The notes under the pieces: generated by a model
Seen by the model: only the letters and a program-made list of their open reading frames with translations
What the model was told of the DNA's origin: nothing
Database searches by the model: none
NCBI GenBank assembly: GCA_034173665.1
Contig: JAXFDG010000107.1
Coordinates: forward strand, 1 to 24,310
Direction: 5' to 3'
Length of the DNA stretch: 24,310 bases
Origin: Arcanobacterium_A sp034173665
GTDB lineage: Bacteria; Actinomycetota; Actinomycetes; Actinomycetales; Actinomycetaceae
Shown here: in pieces, positions 12,774 through 21,369 of the stretch
Position numbering within the stretch: the first letter of the stretch is position 1
Layout of the letters: each line of letters begins with the position of its first letter
Made by a program: the position numbers and the translations under genes

Positions 12774-15538
12774 GTGAGTTGCCAGGCGTCTTCCCCTGAT
12801 TCACCCGAGCCATCATCTTCGTCGTAATAAGACATCACCTGCGTTCGCTCATCGAAATTGGCAAGCGGGTCAGTGTCATAACGATTATTTGTCAAAATCT
12901 GAGTTTGCGCTTCAGCATTTTCTGTTGGTACCGCAGTTCCCGCTAAATTTTCAGATGTTTCAAAATCACCAGTGACTCTTCCAAAGCTTGTATCAACCCC
13001 AGATATCCCGGCAGCTGCATTAGCAAATGGCTGCGATTCCATATCTGCACCGCGAGCTATCTCAACATCTCCTAGTTCAGAAACATCGTGGACGACGTGT
13101 GGCTCTAATTCCTCTTCCTCCACCCCGCTTTGGGTAAGGTCAACATCAGCTCCTTCAATTAACGCGATAACATCCGGTAATTGGTCTGGTGTTACAAGCA
13201 CTTCACGTGGTTTTGAACCTTCAGAAGGCCCAACAATTCCACGTGACTCTAACAAATCCATCATTCGACCGGCTTTCGCGAAACCAATCCGGAGTTTTCG
13301 CTGCAACATCGAAGTTGATCCGAGTTGATTATTAACTACAAGTTCTGCAGCGTGGAGCAAGGTCTCTAAATCATCGCCAATTTCTTCTTCGACTCGCTTC
13401 TGTTCCGCTTTCGGAATCACATCCTCACGATAGACCGGTTGCATTTGGGCTTTTACGTGCTTTACTACTGCCTCAATTTCAGATTCATTAACCCAGGCTC
13501 CCTGAACACGAATTGGTTTTGGCGCTCCGGCTGGCTGGAATAAAGCATCTCCCATACCGATTAGTTTTTCAGCACCGACGGCGTCGAGTACCGTTCGCGA
13601 ATCTGCCGATGATGAGGTTGAGAATGCTAAACGAGATGGAATATTTGCTTTAATCAAACCGGTAACAACATCGACCGATGGACGCTGTGTTGCTAACACC
13701 AGATGGATCCCTGCAGCACGTGCAAGCTGCGTAATGCGCTGAATCGAAGCTTCAACATCACGCGGAGCTACCATCATCAAATCTGCAAGTTCGTCAACTA
13801 CAACCAAAAGATACGGATACGGCGTAAGTTTCCGCTCTGACCCAGGAGGCGCTTGTAGCTCGCCATTTTCAATTGCTTTATTAAATTCTTTAATATGCTT
13901 GTAACCGTAAGCTGCAAGATCGTCGTAACGCTGATCCATTTCTCGCACAACCCATTCCAAAGCCTCTGCAGCCTTCTTTGGGTTGGTGATAATCGGCGTA
14001 ATCAGATGCGGAATACCAGCATAAATTGTTAGTTCCACACGCTTCGGATCAACCAGAATCATTCGAACTTGATCTGGGGTTGCTCGCACCAAAATTGACG
14101 TCAACATCGAGTTAATAAAGGAAGACTTACCAGCACCAGTTGCACCTGCCACCAATAAATGCGGCATCTTTGCTAGATTCGCTACAACGTACTGTCCATC
14201 TACGTTCTTGCCAATTCCAGCAGTCAGTGGATGCTTCTCTTTCTGAGCTACATCTGAACGAAGCACATCTCCAATCATCACCATTTCACGGTCAATATTT
14301 GGAATTTCAATACCAACTGCCGACTTTCCTGGAATCGGAGAAATAATTCGCACATCAGCAGAAGCCACCGCATAAGCAATATTCTTTGAGAGCTGCTCGA
14401 TACGCTCTACTTTCACACCGGGCCCAAGCTCAACTTCATATTGCGTTACCGTTGGACCACGTGAAAATCCGACTACTTGTGCATCAATATTGAATTCTCC
14501 AAGAACTCTAGTGAGAGCTTCGACGACGTCATCATTTGCTTTAGAACGTTCAACGTGTGGCGCTCCCTGTTCAAGCATCGTCAGCGCAGGCAAGGTGTAA
14601 GTAATATTCGACGCCAATTCAAGCTGCTGCCCAGTACTTGGGAAATTTTCTAACTTTGGAGCTTTTAACTCCGATTTCGCTTTTGCCTTTGGCTTTAGTG
14701 GCGTTGTTCGCGCTGCAGCTACAGGATTTGCTGCAGGCTTTATCGGAGTCACCGACGACGTGTTCGATTGTGTCACAGAAGCTTTTGGATTAGTAACAAT
14801 TTGAGTCGCCTCAAGAAGTTCTTCATCTGCTGCTGAAATTTGAGCAGTATTTACTGGACTTTGTTTATTCGGCTTTAACTTCCCAGAAGCAACCTCAGGC
14901 TCAACAACGGCTTCTTCGGCCATTGTTTCACGGTGTGCTAAACGAGCTTCACTGCGAGCTTTAAACCAATCAATTATCTCTCTAATCTGTGTGTCCGTAG
15001 CCAATAAGACTGCGTAAACACTAACCAAGATAAGTAATGGAATCGCACCATACACAGAAAAAAGTGCTGCTGCTCCGCCGCCAATTACCCAACCAAGAAT
15101 TCCGCCTGCTCCTTGTACCGAAGCGAAATCAAGAGTTGGATCTGGACTGCCAAATGCAATATGAAAAATTCCAGAGAAAGACACTACTCCAAGAAGCAGG
15201 CTGAAAAGCATTCGAGTATTTTCAACTAAGCTTTTCCGACGAAACATACAGACCGCAACCAGGACCAATAAAATCGGCACTAAAACTGAAAGTAGCCCGA
15301 GCACACCGGCAACTCCAGTATGCAAAAAGTCCAGCACTATTCCATTAATTTGAAACCACTCACGAAGTGAAATCAAAAGCGCAATCGCAATTAAAAAGAT
15401 TGCCCAGCCGTCATGGGAACGAGAGCGAGGTGCATCATTTGTTGCAGACCCCTTCGAATTTGCAGCTTTTACCGGCGTTTGTGGCCGCTTAACTGCGCCT
15501 TTGTTCCCATTTGAACCAGTGGATCGTTCCCGAGCCAA
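12764..15538 (-). CDS. ftsK: FtsK/SpoIIIE-type DNA translocase
   Basis: FtsK is a septum-anchored hexameric ATPase that pumps chromosome termini clear of the division site and helps resolve dimers. The 924-residue protein has four predicted membrane segments (about 43-60, 66-99, 108-128, 145-181). A basic/Pro/Ala-rich linker runs to about 300, then the motor: Walker A GATGAGKS at 465-472, Walker B LLVVVDELAD at 577-586, and TQRPSVDVVTG at 617-627. The gamma winged helix follows at about 722-785 (LVVNNQLGSTSMLQRKLRIGFAKAGRMMD). About 140 further acidic residues end in EDAWQLTGR. The start is a TTG with GGGAG five bases upstream. It follows rnj by 121 bases that contain a hairpin. Confidence 0.96.
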   Translation of the reverse strand: MARERSTGSNGNKGAVKRPQTPVKAANSKGSATNDAPRSRSHDGWAIFLIAIALLISLREWFQINGIVLDFLHTGVAGVLGLLSVLVPILLVLVAVCMFRRKSLVENTRMLFSLLLGVVSFSGIFHIAFGSPDPTLDFASVQGAGGILGWVIGGGAAALFSVYGAIPLLILVSVYAVLLATDTQIREIIDWFKARSEARLAHRETMAEEAVVEPEVASGKLKPNKQSPVNTAQISAADEELLEATQIVTNPKASVTQSNTSSVTPIKPAANPVAAARTTPLKPKAKAKSELKAPKLENFPSTGQQLELASNITYTLPALTMLEQGAPHVERSKANDDVVEALTRVLGEFNIDAQVVGFSRGPTVTQYEVELGPGVKVERIEQLSKNIAYAVASADVRIISPIPGKSAVGIEIPNIDREMVMIGDVLRSDVAQKEKHPLTAGIGKNVDGQYVVANLAKMPHLLVAGATGAGKSSFINSMLTSILVRATPDQVRMILVDPKRVELTIYAGIPHLITPIITNPKKAAEALEWVVREMDQRYDDLAAYGYKHIKEFNKAIENGELQAPPGSERKLTPYPYLLVVVDELADLMMVAPRDVEASIQRITQLARAAGIHLVLATQRPSVDVVTGLIKANIPSRLAFSTSSSADSRTVLDAVGAEKLIGMGDALFQPAGAPKPIRVQGAWVNESEIEAVVKHVKAQMQPVYREDVIPKAEQKRVEEEIGDDLETLLHAAELVVNNQLGSTSMLQRKLRIGFAKAGRMMDLLESRGIVGPSEGSKPREVLVTPDQLPDVIALIEGADVDLTQSGVEEEELEPHVVHDVSELGDVEIARGADMESQPFANAAAGISGVDTSFGRVTGDFETSENLAGTAVPTENAEAQTQILTNNRYDTDPLANFDERTQVMSYYDEDDGSGESGEDAWQLTGR

Positions 15539-15584
15539 AATATCTCCCAGCGTTCAATAAATTATTCTGCTTTTAGAGCAATAG

Positions 15585-15607
15585 TCATAGTCTTTATAAG
15601 ACTATGA
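15585..15607. terminator. Perfect 10-bp hairpin between rnj and ftsK
   Basis: TCATAGTCTT (15585-15594) and AAGACTATGA (15598-15607) flank a 3-base loop. Outer AGAGC/GCTCT arms may extend it. It lies 53 bases after the rnj stop and 47 before the ftsK start, with no U-tail. It may be a terminator, an attenuator or an RNA-processing site. Confidence 0.5.
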
Positions 15608-15659
15608 GGAATATTGACGCTCTCCCTATTGGCACGCCGTATTAACAGAAAATCCAGAA

Positions 15660-17336
15660 TTAGGATTCAATCACAGTTGGGATAATCATTGGGCCGCGAC
15701 GCAATTTTGTTGCCGCCCACCGGCCAATGACTCGGCGCATTGCTTGTTGCATTTGATAACTATCCGCTGATTCGTTCTCCAGAGCTTTTGCCAAAGCTGC
15801 ACTTACTTGCGGCATAATTTCTTCAAATACCGAATCATCTTCCGCCATTCCACGTGCTTGAATATGCGGCCCGGTAATAATCTTTCGCTTCTGTGCATCG
15901 ACCACAGCAAAAACTGCAATAAAACCTTCACGGCCAAGAGTTTGACGGTCAAGTAGTTCCGCTTCCCCGATTTCACCTACAGAAGATCCATCCACGAATA
16001 CATAACCACAGGGAACTTCACCAACAATTTCGGCAACACCATCAGCTAAATCTACAACTGTGCCGTCTTCACAAAGCAAAACGTTTTCTGCTGGCACTCC
16101 CGTCTTCACTGCAAGTGAACCATTAGCCACTAAATGACGCGCTTCCCCATGTATTGGCATTACGTTTTCTGGCTCAACAATGTTGTAACAATAAAGCAAT
16201 TCACCTTGTGCCGAATGCCCCGAAACATGAACAGCAGCATTACCCTGATGTACTACTTTTGCTCCGCGACGAGTTAGCCCATTAATCAACCGGAATACAG
16301 AATTCTCATTCCCCGGGATTAACGAAGAAGCAAATACTACGGTATCTCCTGGCCCCACACTAATTCGTTTGTGAGTTCCCGAGGCAATTCGAGAAAGAAC
16401 CGCCATTGGTTCTCCTTGCGATCCAGTAGACATAAATACCCGCTGGTGAAGTGGGTAATTTTCGATATCTTTCAAATCAATCAAAGTTCCTTCTGGAATT
16501 GAAAGATATCCAAGGTCTGCGGCAATTCCCATATTCCGCACCATTGATCGGCCCACAAAACAAACTTTCCGACCATGCAGCTTCGCCGCATCCAAAACCT
16601 GTTGCACTCGATGCACATGTGAAGCAAAAGAGGCAACCACGATTTGCCCATCTGCCTTAGCAAATATCCCTTCGAGCACTCCTCCGATTTCAGCTTCAGA
16701 ACGTACGAATCCCGGAACTTCCGCATTTGTCGAGTCAACCATGAAAAGATCTACGCCTTCTTCACCAAGGCGGGCGAAAGCTCGCAAATCAGTAATGCGA
16801 CCGTCTAATGGCAATTGATCCATCTTAAAGTCACCCGTAATCAAGATATTGCCACCCGCTGATCTCATAAATACTGCGAGAGCATCAGGAATCGAATGAT
16901 TCACTGCAACAAATTCACATTCAAAACTGCCAAGCGGCACAATATCGCCTTCAGTGACGACTAAGCTGTATGGCTTAATTCGGTGCTCTGCTAACTTTGC
17001 TTCGACCAGTGCAATCGTTAATTGAGACCCAACAATTGGAATATCTTTCCGGAGTCGTAATAAATATGGAACAGCACCAATATGGTCTTCATGCCCATGA
17101 GTCAAAACGATGGCGTCAATATCATCAAGACGATCTTCTAAATAAGCGAAATCTGGAAGAATTAAATCAACTCCGGGTTGACTTTCTTCAGGGAAAAGAA
17201 CGCCGCAGTCAATAATTAAAATCCGCCCGTTACATTCAAAAACGGTCATGTTTCGACCGATGTCGCCAAGTCCGCCAAGCGGAATAATACGAACGGTATC
17301 TGGAGCTAATACTGGAGGAAGATTAAGTTCAGTCAC
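15660..17336 (-). CDS. rnj: Ribonuclease J
   Basis: RNase J is a beta-CASP metallo-beta-lactamase ribonuclease with endonuclease and 5'-3' exonuclease activity, central to mRNA decay and rRNA maturation. The 558-residue product shows the zinc motif THGHEDHIG at 79-87. GDFKMDQLPLDGR and VHVSGHSAQGELLYC (beta-CASP and metal ligands) are followed by a C-terminal domain ending LRRGPMIIPTVIES. The GTG start at 17336 has GATAAT on the minus strand exactly six bases upstream and AGGGGA in between, so it may be leaderless rather than Shine-Dalgarno led. It sits between dapA and ftsK, the conserved actinobacterial order. With pnp further right, the window encodes two major RNA-decay enzymes. Confidence 0.96.
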   Translation of the reverse strand: MTELNLPPVLAPDTVRIIPLGGLGDIGRNMTVFECNGRILIIDCGVLFPEESQPGVDLILPDFAYLEDRLDDIDAIVLTHGHEDHIGAVPYLLRLRKDIPIVGSQLTIALVEAKLAEHRIKPYSLVVTEGDIVPLGSFECEFVAVNHSIPDALAVFMRSAGGNILITGDFKMDQLPLDGRITDLRAFARLGEEGVDLFMVDSTNAEVPGFVRSEAEIGGVLEGIFAKADGQIVVASFASHVHRVQQVLDAAKLHGRKVCFVGRSMVRNMGIAADLGYLSIPEGTLIDLKDIENYPLHQRVFMSTGSQGEPMAVLSRIASGTHKRISVGPGDTVVFASSLIPGNENSVFRLINGLTRRGAKVVHQGNAAVHVSGHSAQGELLYCYNIVEPENVMPIHGEARHLVANGSLAVKTGVPAENVLLCEDGTVVDLADGVAEIVGEVPCGYVFVDGSSVGEIGEAELLDRQTLGREGFIAVFAVVDAQKRKIITGPHIQARGMAEDDSVFEEIMPQVSAALAKALENESADSYQMQQAMRRVIGRWAATKLRRGPMIIPTVIES

Positions 17337-17342
17337 TCCCCT

Positions 17343-17348
17343 ATTATC
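17343..17348 (-). promoter_or_regulatory. Candidate -10 element of leaderless rnj
   Basis: GATAAT on the minus strand matches TATAAT at five of six positions and ends six bases before the rnj GTG. No clear -35 is seen. Confidence 0.4.
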
Positions 17349-17395
17349 TCACGGCTTCACTTTAGATTCTCTGGGACATTAAGACCGTGGGGAAC

Positions 17396-18313
17396 TTAAT
17401 TATTATCCACAGCAAGATAGCCTTGTGCTATAAGCACATCTTGCAGTTTCGTAATCTGTGCTTCAGATGCTCCCACAAGCGGTAATCTCAGGGTCGCATC
17501 TGGAATTACGCCCATTAATTTCAAAGCTTCTTTCGCCATTACTGCACCTTGACCAGTGCCCATAATCGCTTCCACCATCGGCATTTGTTTCGCAAACTCT
17601 GCTCGAGCCTTTGGTAAGTTCCCAGCATCAACTTCAGCCACGAGTGCTCTTAAACTACTTGCAATCACATGCCCGGCCACCGAGACAACTCCCGAAGCAC
17701 CGTGTGCAAGCCAAGCAAAATTCAAAGAATCATCCCCGGAATAATATGCCAACCCAGTCCGATTCATTTTTGCAAAGCCGGCATCCACTTCACCTGTGGC
17801 ATCTTTTACCGCAAGAATCTGCGGATGTTCCGCTAACCGATCTAAAGTTTCGTCTGCTAAACGCACTCCTGTTCGTCCTGGAATATCGTAAAGCATCACC
17901 GGTAGTTCAGTAGCTTCAGTAACTTTTTTAATATGTTGATAAACACCCTCTTGAGAAGGACGATTATAGTACGGAGCTACTACTAGCAGTCCATCTGCTC
18001 CATGTTGTGCAGCTCCTTTAGCAATTCGCACAGCGTGCGCAGTATCGTTCGAACCGGCGCCACAAATAATCATTGCTCGGTTCCCCACAGCAGCTCGCAC
18101 TTCCCGGGTCAGAAGATCTTTCTCCGGTTGATGCGTTGTGGGTGATTCTCCAGTTGTTCCAGAAAGCACAATTGCATCACACCCATCGTCAACTAACTTC
18201 ACTGCAAGCGCCTGGGCGGTAGGAATATCTAAGGATCCATCTTCATGAAATGGGGTTACCATTGCCACGGAAACGGAACCAAAAGGACGTTGGGGTAACT
18301 GTTCTTGTGTCAT
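17396..18313 (-). CDS. dapA: DapA, 4-hydroxy-tetrahydrodipicolinate synthase
   Basis: DapA condenses pyruvate with aspartate semialdehyde, the first committed step to diaminopimelate and lysine. The 305-residue TIM-barrel protein has GTTGE at 52-56, YYNRPSQEG at 115-123, catalytic Tyr142 in LYDIPGRTG, and Schiff-base Lys170 in LAVKDATGE. The ATG at 18313 lacks a usable Shine-Dalgarno. A TAGTTT hexamer lies exactly six bases upstream, so a leaderless transcript is possible. It is divergent from the GNAT gene with a 76-base gap and lies 59 bases before rnj. dapB lies nearby, but on the other side of the GNAT gene. Confidence 0.96.
   Translation of the reverse strand: MTQEQLPQRPFGSVSVAMVTPFHEDGSLDIPTAQALAVKLVDDGCDAIVLSGTTGESPTTHQPEKDLLTREVRAAVGNRAMIICGAGSNDTAHAVRIAKGAAQHGADGLLVVAPYYNRPSQEGVYQHIKKVTEATELPVMLYDIPGRTGVRLADETLDRLAEHPQILAVKDATGEVDAGFAKMNRTGLAYYSGDDSLNFAWLAHGASGVVSVAGHVIASSLRALVAEVDAGNLPKARAEFAKQMPMVEAIMGTGQGAVMAKEALKLMGVIPDATLRLPLVGASEAQITKLQDVLIAQGYLAVDNN
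17403..17411 (+). other. Perfect DnaA box sequence at the dapA 3' end
   Basis: TTATCCACA matches the consensus DnaA box exactly. It lies inside the last codons of dapA. A single box is easily chance, and there is no cluster around it. Confidence 0.3.
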
Positions 18314-18319
18314 ATCTCT

Positions 18320-18325
18320 AAACTA
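18320..18325 (-). promoter_or_regulatory. Candidate -10 element of leaderless dapA
   Basis: TAGTTT on the minus strand fits TANNNT and ends six bases before the dapA ATG. It is a weak match by itself. Support comes from the same spacing at three other genes. Confidence 0.3.
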
Positions 18326-18377
18326 ATTCCGTTTAACACTAAACACACTGCACTTTCGTATTCTGGACGAACTCAGC

Positions 18378-18383
18378 GATAAT
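18378..18383 (+). promoter_or_regulatory. Candidate -10 element of the leaderless GNAT gene
   Basis: GATAAT ends six bases before the GTG at 18390. It is the same hexamer with the same spacing as at rnj. A TTCGTA 17 bases upstream is a poor -35. Confidence 0.4.
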
Positions 18384-18389
18384 TAAAAG

Positions 18390-18971
18390 GTGAATAAAGC
18401 ATTGCCATTTCCTCAAGCAAATGATTCGTCGAAGCAAAAGCTGCCAAATTCAGTGCGTCCTGCTCTCCCTAGTGACGCTTCAGTAATTGCCGCACTCCAG
18501 GTTCAATCCTTGGCAGAGAAAATCGTAAAAGCTACAGAAGTCCCTTTAAAACCAAGCACTAAAGCGCTCCTCGACGTCGATAATTTCACGCAAACTTGGA
18601 CCGAAACTATCCAGAGTTTACATCCGGATCAACACGTTCTCCTCGCCGTCAGTAATGAAAAAATTCATGGCTTTTTAAGTATCGCTCGGACACCTGATGA
18701 AGGCGATATTTCGAAATTTGAAATCACAAATTTTGAAATTGATTCTCGTTTTTCTGGAATGGGTCATGAAACTCGAATGCTTGCGGCAGTTACCGATATT
18801 GTGCACTCTACTCATTCCCAAGCTGAGCTCTATTTGTGGGTTTTCCAAAGTGACGAAGTCCTCCCACGGCTCTTAACCGAGGTAGGTTTTGCACCAGCTG
18901 GGATGCAACGTGAATTTGAGATTGATTCACAACAAGTAATCCAGCATTTATGGTGGACGACGCTGGAGTGA
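18390..18971 (+). CDS. Putative GNAT-family N-acetyltransferase
   Basis: The product is 193 residues. The N-terminal 20 are polar, and VRPALPSDASVIAALQ then resembles the first strand and helix of the GNAT fold. The acetyl-CoA motif A appears as IDSRFSGMGHETRMLAAV (R-x-x-G-x-G at about 130), followed by LYLWVFQSDEVLPRLLTEVGFAPAGMQREFE, the usual final strands. The fold is therefore fairly clear, but the substrate is unknown. It is the only plus-strand gene in the right half. It lies between divergent dapA and convergent dapB (53-base gap). The position suggests only shared ancestry of the locus, not a lysine role. The GTG start has no Shine-Dalgarno. Confidence 0.7.
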   Translation: MNKALPFPQANDSSKQKLPNSVRPALPSDASVIAALQVQSLAEKIVKATEVPLKPSTKALLDVDNFTQTWTETIQSLHPDQHVLLAVSNEKIHGFLSIARTPDEGDISKFEITNFEIDSRFSGMGHETRMLAAVTDIVHSTHSQAELYLWVFQSDEVLPRLLTEVGFAPAGMQREFEIDSQQVIQHLWWTTLE

Positions 18972-19024
18972 TTAAATCTAGAAGCTTTAAGAATAACTAA
19001 TTCCAGGAGTTTTATTTCCCGCTC

Positions 19025-19762
19025 TTATAAAGAGAGATAATGTTCGAGTCCCCAAGTTACTCCAGAATACTCTGCCACTTTCCGAATTCCTAACAATATT
19101 CCCGGCATAAAAGAACTCCTATTAAATGAGTCTTGCCGAATTGTTAATTGCTCTCCAGGATTCCCTAGCAGCACTTCTTCGTGAGCATAAAGTCCACGTA
19201 ACCGCACAGCATGAACCTGGATTCCGGATACCTCAGCCCCTCGAGCTCCAGCTAAACCAGATTCAGTAGCGTCTGGCGACAGATCGCACCCAGCAGTATC
19301 CCTCGCCTCAGCCATTATTTGTGCAGTTGTAATTGCAGTCCCAGAAGGCGCGTCAAGTTTATCTGGATGATGCAATTCAATAATTTCTGCGGACTCAAAA
19401 TATGCTGCCGCTTGTCGCGCAAATTTCATTAGTAACACAGCTGAAATTGAATAATTTGGCGCGATTAAAACATTCTTCCCCGCTGTTTTAGCGATAGTTG
19501 CAATCTCTGCGCGCGATTCAACAGTCCAGCCAGTAGTACCGACGACGACGTGGACTCCAGCTTGCAGTAACTTCACCACATTTTCTTTACTATGCTGTGG
19601 AATTGTAAACTCAACCGCCACCTGCGCTCCGTTTAAAGTACCTACTGAAATATCATCGGAAGCATCGAGACAAGCCACTAATTCTAAATCTGCAGTTTCT
19701 TCGATAGCTGCACAAACAGCACTACCCATCCGACCTTTGGCACCAATTACTGCTACTTTCAT
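19025..19762 (-). CDS. dapB: DapB, 4-hydroxy-tetrahydrodipicolinate reductase
   Basis: DapB reduces the DapA product with NAD(P)H, the second step toward diaminopimelate and lysine. The 245-residue protein has the nucleotide-binding GAKGRMG at 7-13, VVVGTTGW at 72-79, and the catalytic/substrate block ELHHPDKLDAPSGTA at 129-143. The C-terminal half is complete (FNRSSFMPGILLGIRKV). The ATG at 19762 has AGGA seven bases upstream. It starts 17 bases after the M16 peptidase stop, so the two are probably one transcript. It converges with the GNAT gene. Confidence 0.96.
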   Translation of the reverse strand: MKVAVIGAKGRMGSAVCAAIEETADLELVACLDASDDISVGTLNGAQVAVEFTIPQHSKENVVKLLQAGVHVVVGTTGWTVESRAEIATIAKTAGKNVLIAPNYSISAVLLMKFARQAAAYFESAEIIELHHPDKLDAPSGTAITTAQIMAEARDTAGCDLSPDATESGLAGARGAEVSGIQVHAVRLRGLYAHEEVLLGNPGEQLTIRQDSFNRSSFMPGILLGIRKVAEYSGVTWGLEHYLSL

Positions 19763-19779
19763 AAATCGATCCTAGGACA

Positions 19780-21108
19780 TTAACTTGTCGAACGGGAATA
19801 CGCTACAGATCGTGGACCATTTACGATGTCTTCCGCTAGTCCTTGAATCATCTGCGGGGTTACTTCACGGCTACGGCGAAGGCTCTCGTCCATTGAACGC
19901 AATTGCCCATAGAAAAGCTCAGCGTATCCAAGACGATTACGGCGATATCCATTTGTTTCACTGGAGAAAACAAGTTGCGCACGCCGCTGATTAAAGGCAA
20001 TATCGACTTCTTCTTGTGTTACTCCTTGAACTGCTAAGTGTTCAAAAGTTTCAAGCATTACATCTGCTACTTCTTGAGCTACTTCTTCGCTACAAGCTGC
20101 TTCTAACCCAAAAAGCCCGCCTTCATTCCAACTCAGATCCCAAGATCCAACACTATAAGCAAGTCCCCGTTTTTCTCGGACCTCTTGGAATAAGCGCGAA
20201 GAAGTGCCTCCGCCCAAAATATAATCAAGCAAAGTTAAAGTGTCATCGTGTTCAGAGCCAAGAGTCAATCCCGGTAAAGCAATCATTACCGTGCTTTGCC
20301 GACTTGGATGTGGAACAACAAGATTTCCGCCATTAGTAAATTCCAGAGTTTTCCCGCGACGTGGCGCAGCTGGTGGAACTCCATCTTCCAAATTCCAGCC
20401 ATAACTTCTCAACAAAGCTTCAACTAAAGCACAGAGTTCTTCATGATTCAGGTCTCCAGCAGCCGTCACAATTAATTCATCAGGACGGTACTTAGACTGG
20501 TAATGCTCAAGCAGATGCGCGTGATCCAAAGCTTTAACTGTTTCCGGAGTACCGCCAATCGGCAGAGCTAAAGTATTTTCTCCAATTGCTAATGGCAGCA
20601 AAGCATCCATTACTTCGCTTGCACCACGATCGGCAGCAGAAGCTAATTCTTCAAGGATAACTCCTCGTTCAATTTCCATTTCCTCCGGCGAAAGCGTCGC
20701 TGAGGTCACCATATCTGTGAGCAGATCAAGTAACTGCGGCATATCAGAGGCAAAAACTCGACCGTAATAACAGGTGTAATTACGCGCTGTTGCAGCGTTA
20801 ATTGCACCACCAAGGAAATCAGACAGTTGCGAAATATCTTGCGAAGAACGAGTACTAGTGCCCTTGAAGAGTAAATGTTCAAGGAAATGTGTTGATCCTT
20901 CAGCACCTGGATTTTCGTCTCGAGATCCAGCACCAATCCAATAGCTTACTGAAACTGAGCGCTGCCCTGGAACATACTCAGAAAGAACCCGCACGCCACC
21001 GGGAAGCACACTCCGTTTTCCAAGGATTGCGCCTTCGCTCCATTCTTGTGTGAAATACTTTCCATTACTCGCTGGAGTATTTTCAAAGCTTAGATTCTGA
21101 AATTCCAC
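19780..21108 (-). CDS. M16 family zinc metallopeptidase (PepR/processing-peptidase-like)
   Basis: This is an inverzincin peptidase of the M16B type, which usually processes or degrades short peptides. The 442-residue product has the inverted zinc motif HFLEH at 74-78 and the downstream glutamate region GVILEELASAAD (149-160). The C-terminal M16 half follows, with GGGTSSRLFQEVREKRGLAYSVGSW. No signal peptide is visible, so it is probably cytoplasmic. The GTG start at 21108 has GAGGAAG four bases upstream. It lies between pnp and dapB, as in many actinobacteria (Rv2782c position in Mycobacterium). The natural substrate is unknown. Confidence 0.93.
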   Translation of the reverse strand: MEFQNLSFENTPASNGKYFTQEWSEGAILGKRSVLPGGVRVLSEYVPGQRSVSVSYWIGAGSRDENPGAEGSTHFLEHLLFKGTSTRSSQDISQLSDFLGGAINAATARNYTCYYGRVFASDMPQLLDLLTDMVTSATLSPEEMEIERGVILEELASAADRGASEVMDALLPLAIGENTLALPIGGTPETVKALDHAHLLEHYQSKYRPDELIVTAAGDLNHEELCALVEALLRSYGWNLEDGVPPAAPRRGKTLEFTNGGNLVVPHPSRQSTVMIALPGLTLGSEHDDTLTLLDYILGGGTSSRLFQEVREKRGLAYSVGSWDLSWNEGGLFGLEAACSEEVAQEVADVMLETFEHLAVQGVTQEEVDIAFNQRRAQLVFSSETNGYRRNRLGYAELFYGQLRSMDESLRRSREVTPQMIQGLAEDIVNGPRSVAYSRSTS

Positions 21109-21182
21109 AACACTTCCTCATCTTTTTTACTCTTAAGCTTTACTTTCGAGTGGATAAAATTCTTTCAAATTTAACGCAGGAT

Positions 21183-21236
21183 AACTATTTTATTTAAATC
21201 TGAGTATTTGATTTAAAACTAACTATTTATTTAAAG
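21183..21236. repeat. AT-rich direct repeat upstream of the M16 gene
   Basis: AACTATTT and ATTTAAA occur together at 21183-21198 and again at 21221-21236, with a third TTTAAAAC in between. They lie in the 261-base gap between pnp and the M16 gene, which otherwise holds one hairpin and no gene. Confidence 0.5.
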
Positions 21237-21277
21237 CTAACTAATCCCAGAAAACTATCCAGTATGTTTTAATCATA

Positions 21278-21327
21278 GATTTTGGGCGGAAGCAGGAGCA
21301 TCTAGCTTTCTGATTCCGCCCAAAATC
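21278..21327. terminator. Strong 14-bp hairpin after pnp, without U-tail
   Basis: GATTTTGGGCGGAA (21278-21291) and TTCCGCCCAAAATC (21314-21327) are perfect complements around a 22-base loop, whose CAG/CTG ends may extend the stem. It starts 43 bases after the pnp stop. On either strand T's lie in the 5' arm and A's in the 3' arm, so no U-tail follows. It is probably the pnp terminator or a decay-blocking stem. Confidence 0.65.
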
Positions 21328-21369
21328 ACGATTTTAATCGCGTAAACACTGAATAATTAGCGTTTTACC

